Assembly: GCA_018831195.1 (NCBI GenBank)
Contig: JAHJDP010000065.1
Location: 1 to 64,000, forward strand
DNA: 64,000 nt
Direction: 5' to 3'
DNA from: Candidatus Eisenbacteria bacterium
GTDB lineage: Bacteria; Eisenbacteria; RBG-16-71-46; CAIMUX01; JAHJDP01
In this document: positions 1 to 5,776 of the stretch, one piece after another
How positions within the stretch are numbered: position 1 is the stretch's first letter
Layout: each line of letters opens with the position of its first letter
Position numbers and translations under genes: made by a program
The notes under the pieces: model-generated
Seen by the model: the letters and a program-made list of their open reading frames with translations, nothing else
What the model was told of the DNA's origin: nothing
Database searches by the model: none

Positions 1-1
1 C

Positions 2-241
2 CGCCGGCGTGTCCGAATGTGCTACTGGAAGCAGTGGCGCCGGGCGCGAACAAAGGTGGGGAAACTGTTGGCATTGGGAACACGCAAACGCGAGGCGATC
101 TTGACGGCGATCAGTCGCAAGAGCTACTGGCACCTGTCGAAATCCCTCGCGACGCAGACCGGGATGACGAATGTGTGGCTTGCAAGCCAGGGACTGCTTT
201 CCGTTTGCGACCTGTGGATGAAAGCGCATGGCTATGCGTGA
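2..241 (+). CDS. Group II intron reverse transcriptase/maturase, C-terminal fragment
   Basis: The 5' part lies outside the window; 79 residues remain before the TGA at 239-241. The visible part is the maturase (domain X / GIIM) segment: Trp-Lys-Gln-Trp followed by Arg-Thr-Lys, then a basic Ser-Arg-Lys-x-x-Trp block and a closing Ser-Gln-Gly-Leu, all typical of this domain. The protein stops directly after domain X with no room for an HNH endonuclease, as in endonuclease-less intron proteins such as group IIC. It would splice its own intron RNA and copy it into new DNA sites. The gene reads + whereas the adjoining integron cassettes read -, the relation known for introns that insert in attC sites. 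Family call is firm; intron class is inferred. Confidence 0.85.
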   Translation, partial: RRRVRMCYWKQWRRARTKVGKLLALGTRKREAILTAISRKSYWHLSKSLATQTGMTNVWLASQGLLSVCDLWMKAHGYA

Positions 242-268
242 GGTTTCTCGTGTGCTCCATCATCGTGA

Positions 269-338
269 ACCGCCCTGTGCGGACCCGCATGCAGAGGTGG
301 TGTGGGGGCTGGAAGTTAGACGCCTCCGGCTACCCGAT
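269..338 (+). ncRNA. Group II intron domains V and VI (3' end of intron)
   Basis: Positions 269-274 pair with 296-301, then 275-277 with 292-294, leaving a two-base bulge at 290-291, then 278-281 with 286-289 around a four-base loop. This is the layout of catalytic domain V, about 33 nt long. Directly after it, 304-312 pairs with 326-335 and leaves A332 unpaired, as expected for the branch-point adenosine of domain VI, six to seven bases from the likely 3' splice site near 338. Domain IV would contain the maturase gene that ends at 241. Folding was done by eye. Confidence 0.65.
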
Positions 339-542
339 TCGCCGAATAGTCCCTTCAAGTACTTCCGACGGTCCACTTCGGTTTCGGTGCGACCACCCAT
401 GCTGTCTCAGAACCAACGTTAATTATAACTGAAGGGCATGAGTGGGTCCATTGCCAAAATTGGTGGAGTGGGGGCAACGACCAAATCGGAGAGGACGATC
501 GAAGCAGGAAGGACGATTGCCTTCGAAAGCGAATTCCTGAGA
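339..542. other. Intron 3' exon; degenerate remnant of the higBA cassette attC
   Basis: No gene is seen here. Read on the - strand, after the higA stop, a segment around 368-392 has an ACCGAA-type core followed by AGTGGACC, which resembles the R''-L'' arm (with its extra A) of the attC at 1342-1457. The matching L'-R' arm is not in the window and would lie beyond the intron, so this attC would be split by the intron. The spacing between the core and the arm is shorter than in the two good attC sites, so the call is tentative. Confidence 0.35.
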
Positions 543-845
543 TCAGCCCACCTTACGGTACATGCCGACCTCCTTCTTTAGGCGCTGCCCCAGCCGATCG
601 GCTTCCACATCAAGTTCGTATTCCATTTGGAGTCCCATCCAGAACTCAGGGGACATTTTAAAATATCGGGCCAGACGAAGCGCTGTGTCCGCTGTGATGG
701 CGCGTTTGCCGAGCACGATCTCATTAATACGCCGAGGCGAAACCCCCAGATCACACGCCAACTTGTTCTGGCTCAGTTCCATCGGGACGAGGAACTCCTC
801 CAAAAGGATTTCGCCGGGATGGACCGGATCCATTTTCTTGGCCAT
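543..845 (-). CDS. higA: HigA-type antitoxin
   Basis: A 100-residue XRE-family antitoxin. It opens with the family's Pro-x-His-Pro-Gly-Glu-x-Leu motif, followed by a helix-turn-helix (residues about 24-60: Ser-Gln-Asn-Lys-Leu-Ala ... Arg-Arg-Ile-Asn-Glu-Ile) and Ala-Asp-Thr-Ala-Leu-Arg-Leu-Ala-Arg-Tyr-Phe, all diagnostic for HigA. It should bind and neutralise HigB and repress the operon through its HTH. The start chosen is the ATG four bases after the higB stop; longer versions would overlap the toxin. Toxin-first order is usual for higBA. It lies in the third cassette of the decayed integron; TA cassettes are common in chromosomal integrons, where they are thought to stabilise the array. 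Confidence 0.93.
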   Translation of the reverse strand: MAKKMDPVHPGEILLEEFLVPMELSQNKLACDLGVSPRRINEIVLGKRAITADTALRLARYFKMSPEFWMGLQMEYELDVEADRLGQRLKKEVGMYRKVG

Positions 846-849
846 GAGT

Positions 850-1137
850 CTATCCTTTGTGGTAATCCACGATCTCGACATCGTGGGCGTCTCCGTTGTT
901 CCACCGGAAACAGATCCGCCATTGGTCATTAATGCAAATACTGTGCTGTCCTTTGCGTGGACTCTTCAGGGCTTCGAGTCGATTCCCAGGGGGCACACGC
1001 AAGTCCTGCAGAGTTCTTGCCTGGTTGAGCATCCTGAGCTTCCGCAAAGCCACCCTCTGGATATCGTGGGGCGGTCGCCGCGCTGGCATCCGGTTGGCGA
1101 TAGCTTGAGTGTCTCGGGAGCTGAAGGATCGAATCAT
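850..1137 (-). CDS. higB: HigB-type mRNA-interferase toxin
   Basis: A 95-residue RelE/HigB-fold protein. It starts Met-Ile-Arg-Ser-Phe and carries the family block Leu-x-x-Leu-Arg-x-Pro-Pro-Gly-Asn-Arg-Leu-Glu-Ala-Leu, then Arg-Lys-Gly-Gln-His-Ser and Trp-Arg-Ile-Cys-Phe-Arg-Trp, ending Val-Asp-Tyr-His. Length matches the family. HigB cleaves mRNA at the ribosome and is held inactive by HigA, encoded four bases downstream. The canonical start lies only seven bases below a perfect -10 box, so the message may be leaderless. It is a cassette gene, preceded by about 200 bp that carry its own promoter. Confidence 0.93.
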   Translation of the reverse strand: MIRSFSSRDTQAIANRMPARRPPHDIQRVALRKLRMLNQARTLQDLRVPPGNRLEALKSPRKGQHSICINDQWRICFRWNNGDAHDVEIVDYHKG

Positions 1138-1143
1138 GGTGTC

Positions 1144-1172
1144 AGTATATAGCGCGTAACGTCATGTGTCAA
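1144..1172 (-). promoter_or_regulatory. Sigma-70-type promoter of higBA
   Basis: On the - strand TTGACA (1172-1167) and TATACT (1149-1144) are separated by exactly 17 bp. A TGAC-A-GTCA palindrome at 1190-1198 lies just upstream and is a candidate operator for HigA. A promoter inside the cassette explains expression without the integron's own promoter. Confidence 0.85.
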
Positions 1173-1341
1173 GTTCCGATTTCTAACGTTGACTGTCAGT
1201 AATGACATTTTCATGCGATTCGGCACCATCCTTTGCCTTCTCCAGCGGCATGCAATTTGAGCAACCAGCTTTAAGGTAGGTGATCCCAAACTTTAGGATG
1301 GGGAGTTCCTTCTAGTCCATCCGAGCATGTGGAGTTCTTCT

Positions 1342-1457
1342 ACCGAACGACAGAATGAGCGGCCGGGCCCAAGCGCTGACCTGGCGCGGGATGGGTGCAA
1401 ACCCATCCCGTGACAGCCGGGGACAAAGTCCCGGTCCGCTCCATTCACTAGTTCGGC
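1342..1457 (-). repeat. Integron attC recombination site (methyltransferase cassette)
   Basis: Read on the - strand, the site starts with core GCCGAAC (1457-1451), then a 10-base spacer, then arm AGCGGACCGGG (1440-1430). It ends with CCCGGCCGCT (1367-1358), a 9-base spacer and core GTTCGGT (1348-1342). The arms pair over 10 bp with a single extra A, the extrahelical base that sets attC orientation, and it sits in the position used by classical attC sites. The 116-bp length is normal. The central part holds a perfect 10-bp stem with a GCAA loop (1387-1410) and a bulged hairpin (1417-1434). The site ends eight bases from the methyltransferase stop codon. Confidence 0.88.
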
Positions 1458-1464
1458 TCCTTCA

Positions 1465-2220
1465 TCATCTCGGCTTCAAGCACGCAAACGTCACATGCTC
1501 TCTGCCGCCTTCGACATAGTTCTCCTGATGTATCTGGAAACCTACTTCCGTCAATGTCTCTCGCCACACCTCGTAGGCAAAGAGTCCCAGAATGTGGCAG
1601 TCGGTCTCGACCCGTAGTCTGCCGTGTTCTCTGATCAGGTAGAGAATTGTCCCCTCGTAGCACTCATCGGTTGGGTCAGGATCGTAGTCATTCTCGACGA
1701 ACACAACCTCTACCTTTGCCAGTTTTGCAGTCCCGACCGCCGGGGTGGCGACAGTCCGGTTCTGAACGAATGTTTCCTTTGTATAATCGGGTCCGACGAC
1801 CATGACGCCACCGGGGCTGAGATGTCGGTAGGCCGCCTCAAACGCCGATCTTAGGTTTGCACGGTTCGCCATGTACGAGATGGCGTCATCCATCAGGATG
1901 GCGTCAAAGGCTCTGTCGAGGTTGAAGCCACGCATGTCACCGGGCAGGAATGCACATTCTGGATTCAGTGCCCTAGACAATTCGAGCATGCGCGGGCTTA
2001 GGTCAAGCCCCGTCACGTTGTAGTGTCTTTTCAGGTTGAAGGCGTTCTTTCCCCCACCGCACCCAATGTTCAAGAGTGATCGGACAGGAATCTGGGCGTG
2101 TGCGCTGATGAGTCGGACCACATGGGTGCAATAGTCAGCGTACTCCTCCGGACCGCCCCACATCGGCCACAGCCAGGCGAGGTCATCATACAGCCTGAAC
2201 ATCTCCATGGTGCCCCTCAT
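1465..2220 (-). CDS. Class I SAM-dependent methyltransferase (cassette gene)
   Basis: About 251 residues. A Rossmann motif I reads Asn-Ile-Gly-Cys-Gly-Gly-Gly-Lys-Asn, followed by a Gly-Leu-Asp-Leu-Ser motif (ribose-binding acidic residue), a Pro-Gly-Asp-Met motif and Leu-Ser-Pro-Gly-Gly-Val. Substrate unknown. The start chosen is the ATG eight bases inside the cassette boundary; an ATG four codons later is also possible, and an upstream in-frame ATG would lie inside the attC and is unlikely. The gene fills its cassette (1348-2233), with the stop eight bases before the next attC, a packing typical of mobile gene cassettes. Confidence 0.85.
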   Translation of the reverse strand: MRGTMEMFRLYDDLAWLWPMWGGPEEYADYCTHVVRLISAHAQIPVRSLLNIGCGGGKNAFNLKRHYNVTGLDLSPRMLELSRALNPECAFLPGDMRGFNLDRAFDAILMDDAISYMANRANLRSAFEAAYRHLSPGGVMVVGPDYTKETFVQNRTVATPAVGTAKLAKVEVVFVENDYDPDPTDECYEGTILYLIREHGRLRVETDCHILGLFAYEVWRETLTEVGFQIHQENYVEGGREHVTFACLKPR

Positions 2221-2227
2221 GTCTCTT

Positions 2228-2356
2228 GCAGAACGTTCTAATAACCCGCGAGGGTCATTGGCGCGACCCTCGCCTACTCCCAACATCGCGCTACTATTAT
2301 CTCTCTTTGCGAGGGGCGTGACAATGGCGTTCGTCGGGTTAATTAGCTCGTTAGAT
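2228..2356 (-). repeat. Integron attC recombination site (secreted-protein cassette)
   Basis: On the - strand: core ATCTAAC (2356-2350), 9-base spacer, arm AACCCGACG (2340-2332), a long imperfect stem, arm CGCGGGTT (2250-2243), 8-base spacer and core GTTCTGC (2234-2228). The arms pair with one extra A after AACCCG, the extrahelical base, giving the same orientation as the other attC. Core ATCTAAC is the exact complement of GTTAGAT at the far end of the same cassette (3074-3068), as required if one circular cassette had integrated. A perfect 9-bp stem also occurs at 2249-2273. Confidence 0.82.
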
Positions 2357-2376
2357 GGCTCTACGCATTCAATGAG

Positions 2377-3048
2377 CTATTTGTATAGCCCCTTGATTGA
2401 ACCCCAGGTCAGCTTGCTGGCATTCGTAGGATTCGGTAGGCCCGAATTTGCCGGCATCTTATAAACCCCAATGCTTAGGGCGCCCGCGTCATCGGGCCAA
2501 ACTTCGGACAATTGATGCCAGCCTTCAGCCCACTGATGACCGGCTGGAACTTTGGTCCATGAATCCTCGGGGCTGCTGTCTAGATCGGACGCTAGAGACA
2601 TTATGTCGTCACCTGAATGTGGCCAAATTCCGACGAAGAACTCATTCGGGACCCGGGCGTAGATCTCGATATCATACCCCCAGCAAGTTGGCCAAAACGG
2701 CGGGGCTGAAACATGGAGACCCTGGAGAACGCTAAGAACATTTCCCGGTGAGCCGGAATCGCTCGCCCAGACAAAGAGGCTTATATCAGGAGCCGCAAAA
2801 CCTGTGGTCGTCAGGTAGAACTGTATACCGCACACCGTGCCCGCCCCTGTAAACCGCTCTGCGAATGATCCGAGGTCTGGAGGAGTCATTGTCCACTGCC
2901 AGCTATATCCATATTCAAAACTGCCATCGTGGTGAGTCCAAAGAGGAGTTTCGGGGCAGATTTCATCTTGAGCCGTCGCTATCCCTACTGCCGCAAGCCC
3001 GAAGGAAATAGTTGCTACCAGAATTGAAACTATCCATGGAAATTTCAT
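2377..3048 (-). CDS. Secreted protein of unknown function (cassette gene)
   Basis: About 223 residues. A signal peptide (Lys then a hydrophobic run, cleavage near Ala-Thr-Ala) precedes a beta-rich, Trp-rich domain with three cysteines and no recognised motif. The ATG at 3048 has a GAGGGGG Shine-Dalgarno six bases upstream. The protein ends Thr-Trp-Gly-Ser-Ile-Lys-Gly-Leu-Tyr-Lys, an amphipathic Trp-x-x-Ile-Lys tail that could be a sorting or anchoring signal (inference only). It occupies the first cassette after the integrase (2234-3073). The start lies about 20 bases inside the cassette. Confidence 0.75.
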   Translation of the reverse strand: MKFPWIVSILVATISFGLAAVGIATAQDEICPETPLWTHHDGSFEYGYSWQWTMTPPDLGSFAERFTGAGTVCGIQFYLTTTGFAAPDISLFVWASDSGSPGNVLSVLQGLHVSAPPFWPTCWGYDIEIYARVPNEFFVGIWPHSGDDIMSLASDLDSSPEDSWTKVPAGHQWAEGWHQLSEVWPDDAGALSIGVYKMPANSGLPNPTNASKLTWGSIKGLYK

Positions 3049-3067
3049 GGCAGCCCCCTCTCTGCCC

Positions 3068-3220
3068 ATCTAACCATTCCTTATCCGACCATCATGATTC
3101 GCCGGATCGGGAGGCGCCTGCGCTGTAAACGGCGCCCTTAAAACTTCCATTTCATTACATGTTTATTCACTGGCACACTGCTGGCAATAGAATACAGCAC
3201 ACCCTGTTAGGTGTCCAACC
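3068..3220 (-). other. Integron attI region with recombined core site
   Basis: On the - strand GTTAGAT (3074-3068) marks the junction between the integron platform and the first cassette; it fits GTTRRRY and complements the cassette's own R'' core. It lies about 240 bp upstream of the integrase start, the usual position of attI. A second GTTRRRY/RYYYAAC pair (GTTAGGT-GTCCAAC) occurs at 3207-3220, and a GGCGCC inverted repeat spans 3112-3138. attI sites are poorly conserved, so outer limits are uncertain. Confidence 0.55.
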
Positions 3221-3309
3221 TGTAACGGTTTTCCTGCGCTATGATGACGGCGCGGTAACACCGTTGGAGTCTGGATATCGGGAGGTTCATTGAAGTTGGG
3301 AATATTCAT

Positions 3310-4370
3310 ATGGGAAAGCGAACCATCATCGTTACCCCGTATTATCGTGGTTATGAGGAGGTCCGCATAGAGAGAGGCAGTAGATCGGAGATGGCTCCTT
3401 GGCACGCTTCTGGACCTGTGGCGACACAACCGAATGATAACCTACGTGGCTTTGAGCTTTGGTTACGTCGTTCGCGGATGGCGACGGATCGCCAAATCCG
3501 TCAAGCTGCTGACGCTGTAAGCCTCTATTGCGGCCAGTACAAAAAGCTGGATGGGGGGAATCCCGAATCCAGGCTCGAAACAACCCACGAACCGCAAAGC
3601 CGCTCTCTGGATCCGCCGGCGGCGCTGGCCGAACTGCGACGGCTCCTCGAATTACGTCATTACGCGCCTAGTACGCTGAGCGCCTATTTGGGTTGGTCCC
3701 AGCGATATCTCAATTTTCTGGGCCGGAATAGAAAAGGGCCGCCGACAACGGCCGATGCCCAGGCCTTCCTGAGCTACCTGGCGACCCGTCGCAAGGTGGC
3801 CGCCGCCACGCAGAATCAGGCTTTTAACGCCCTGCTTTTCCTGCACCGTTATGTCTACTGCGCTGATTTCGGCGACATGAAGGATACGGTTCGCGCCCGA
3901 CGCAGACGAAAGCTCCCGGTCGTCCTGACGATCGAAGAAGTGCGCGCCCTTTTCGCTCAACTGCGGGGTCTGGCTCGGATCATGTTGGCCGTGATCTACG
4001 GCGGAGGCCTGCGGCTGAATGAACTTGTACAATTACGCGTGAAGGATCTCGATTTCGACGCCGGCACGATCACCATTCGCGCGGGCAAAGGCGATACGGA
4101 CCGCGTTACCCTACTCCCAAAACGGTTGCATCCCGGATTACAGAAACACCTGGAGAGAGTGAAAGCCAAGCATCACCGAGATCTGAATGCCGGCGCCTGG
4201 GAAGCCCCGTTGCCGAACAGCTTCAAGAGAAAGTATCCCAACGCTGGGCTCGAGCGGTATTGGCAGTTTGTCTTTCCCTCGAGCACAAAAGCGTTGAGAC
4301 GACCATGATCTACACCCATGTATTGCCGACATTGGGATCGGATATAAGCAGTCCGCTGGATGATTTATAA
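3310..4370 (+). pseudogene. intI: Integron integrase with internal deletion
   Basis: A tyrosine recombinase of the integron class. Residues about 60-140 form the N-terminal SAM-like core-binding domain, and the catalytic half has the first Arg (Gly-Gly-Leu-Arg-Leu-Asn-Glu-Leu) and the Lys turn. The integron-specific extra segment is present (Lys-Tyr-Pro-Asn-Ala-Gly-Leu then Trp-Gln-Phe-Val-Phe-Pro). Just after it the frame breaks and ends at 4308. From 4293, in another frame, the sequence continues Val-Glu-Thr-Thr-Met-Ile-Tyr-Thr-His-Val-Leu ... Ser-Pro-Leu-Asp to a stop at 4368-4370: the catalytic-Tyr tail. About 70 codons between them, including the HxxR box, are missing compared with IntI1. 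The enzyme must be inactive. It reads away from the cassettes, as in all integrons. Confidence 0.9.
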
Positions 4371-4487
4371 GTTACTGAATTAATACCCCCGAAAAGGTCA
4401 CCGACTCCCTGAGACCACTTAGTTTGAAGAGGTGAACGCCGTTCGGGCAGGATGAATCGCCGTCAAAAGATGACGTGTGTGCCTCAA

Positions 4488-4649
4488 TTACCTCCTCGGC
4501 ACAACCGCCGCGAAGAAGAGGCCGATCGGCCCGAGCAGACTGCACAGCAGGAACCATCCGCAACCTGAACGCCCTTTTGTGGTGGCGATCCAGGCGCCGA
4601 TCACTCCAAAGATGAACCAAATCGGTAAAGCAAGTGCAGCTTCCATCAT
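4488..4649 (-). CDS. Small two-helix membrane protein
   Basis: A 53-residue protein with a GGAGGG Shine-Dalgarno directly upstream. It begins with two Met codons, and the second (4646) has the better spacing. A first hydrophobic helix (Leu-Ala-Leu-Pro-Ile-Trp-Phe-Ile-Phe-Gly) is followed by Lys-Gly-Arg-Ser-Gly-Cys-Gly-Trp, a second helix with Leu-Gly-Pro-Ile-Gly-Leu and a Pro-Arg-Arg end. The KGRSGxGW-then-helix pattern recurs in small uncharacterised membrane proteins of many bacteria. It lies about 95 bp below the SxtJ-like gene on the same strand and may belong to that operon. Function unknown. From 4371 to 4487 nothing is seen. Confidence 0.72.
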   Translation of the reverse strand: MMEAALALPIWFIFGVIGAWIATTKGRSGCGWFLLCSLLGPIGLFFAAVVPRR

Positions 4650-4743
4650 TCCCTCCATGCGCAGGTGGAACCACCATCTCTATACGATGTCACCTGGAGA
4701 AAATTCATCAAGATTAGAATCGGCGGCGCCCAAAATCTCTGAC

Positions 4744-5151
4744 CTAGAATTGCTTGCGGTACTGGTTGGGGTCTGTCGGCTCAGGATCCCGCCGCTCCCA
4801 ATACGATTCCTGAGGGACCGCTTTTTTCTTGAGGGGATCATGTCCGGTGAGCCGCATGATCAGGCCGATCGGCGTCACTGCGATGTAGTAGAAAACCGAG
4901 AGGATGACCCGAGTCATGACCCAGCCGAGAACGTGCGCGAACTTCATCCAATATTTATAGATCGGTTTCATGACCGCAAGTTTGAGGAGGGTCATGAGCA
5001 TGAGAAGAACGCCGGGCGCCATAAGGAAAGGCCAGGGGATCTTGCCGTCGCGCCACCAGCTGAGGCCGCTGAGGAGGATCAGGACACCGCCGACCAGGTA
5101 TCCGAATTGACGGACTTCTTTTGGGAGTCCCCTGTGATTCTGTTCCGTCAT
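4744..5151 (-). CDS. SxtJ-like membrane protein
   Basis: About 135 residues. A short polar N-terminus with Pro-Lys-Glu-Val-Arg-Gln-Phe-Gly is followed by two or three hydrophobic helices and a polar tail rich in Pro, Glu and Arg. This matches the SxtJ family, which regularly accompanies carbamoyltransferase genes in biosynthetic and envelope loci; its role is unknown. The start chosen overlaps the stop of the upstream acetyltransferase gene (ATGA at 5151-5148), implying translational coupling. Longer starts would intrude on that gene. Confidence 0.8.
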   Translation of the reverse strand: MTEQNHRGLPKEVRQFGYLVGGVLILLSGLSWWRDGKIPWPFLMAPGVLLMLMTLLKLAVMKPIYKYWMKFAHVLGWVMTRVILSVFYYIAVTPIGLIMRLTGHDPLKKKAVPQESYWERRDPEPTDPNQYRKQF

Positions 5152-5753
5152 GACGTCACGCTCCCATCCGGCTCTGTCATCTTTTCCCATTCCGAACGGA
5201 GGCACCCGTAATGGATGCGATTATGCCAGGCGCCCTTCCACTTGATCATTTCGCGCTCCGCGCCCTCACGGACAAAACCGATCTTCTCCGCGACATGCTT
5301 CATTCGCGGATTCATCGACCATGTGGCGAGGGCGATTTTGTGAATGTCTGAGTTCTTAAAAAGATGCCGGATCCAGAGGCGCAGGGCCTCAGTGCCGATC
5401 CCTTTGTTTAAATACGCATCCTCGCAAATATCGATGCCGATGCTCCAAACGGCGGGGAATCGTTCATCGGCGTAACGATTCACCCATCCCAGCGAGAGAC
5501 CCTCCTTCGAGGCGATAATCGCCGATTTGCGCGGGGTGACCTTGCCTTTGTCGCAATGAATCAGGAAATTCGTCTTAAACTTTTCGCGCTCCTCCGCCGT
5601 TTGAGGGAAATCGATATGCTCCCAGGGGGCGTCGAATTGCAGCCATTCGCCCCGTGAGAACCAACGCAGTTGCGTCTCAAGATCATCGGGTTCCCTGTCC
5701 CGGAGGACGGCCCTGTCGCCGGCGGCGATGATCTTGTCTTGTTGGATTTCCAT
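5148..5753 (-). CDS. GNAT-family N-acetyltransferase
   Basis: About 201 residues with the GNAT fold. The acetyl-CoA loop is represented by Asn-Lys-Gly-Ile-Gly-Thr-Glu-Ala-Leu (Q/R-x-x-G-x-G/A-like), and the C-terminal part shows Asn-Pro-Arg-Met-Lys-His-Val-Ala-Glu-Lys-Ile-Gly-Phe, typical of RimJ/RimL-like members. Acceptor unknown; the context suggests modification of a small molecule or envelope sugar rather than a ribosomal protein. It starts 23 bases after the carbamoyltransferase stop and overlaps the next gene by four bases, so the three are one operon. Confidence 0.85.
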   Translation of the reverse strand: MEIQQDKIIAAGDRAVLRDREPDDLETQLRWFSRGEWLQFDAPWEHIDFPQTAEEREKFKTNFLIHCDKGKVTPRKSAIIASKEGLSLGWVNRYADERFPAVWSIGIDICEDAYLNKGIGTEALRLWIRHLFKNSDIHKIALATWSMNPRMKHVAEKIGFVREGAEREMIKWKGAWHNRIHYGCLRSEWEKMTEPDGSVTS

Positions 5754-5776
5754 AGTCACTTTAGATTCAGCGCCTC

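Noticed and set aside
3163-3309. A 48-codon - strand frame with a Cys pair near its end, in the attI region
   Set aside because: No Shine-Dalgarno and no homology recognised; it lies in a region better explained as attI.
4477-5211. A 244-codon + strand frame over the SxtJ-like gene
   Set aside because: It is antisense to SxtJ and the small membrane protein, has no signal or motif, and is rich in charged low-complexity segments typical of shadow frames.
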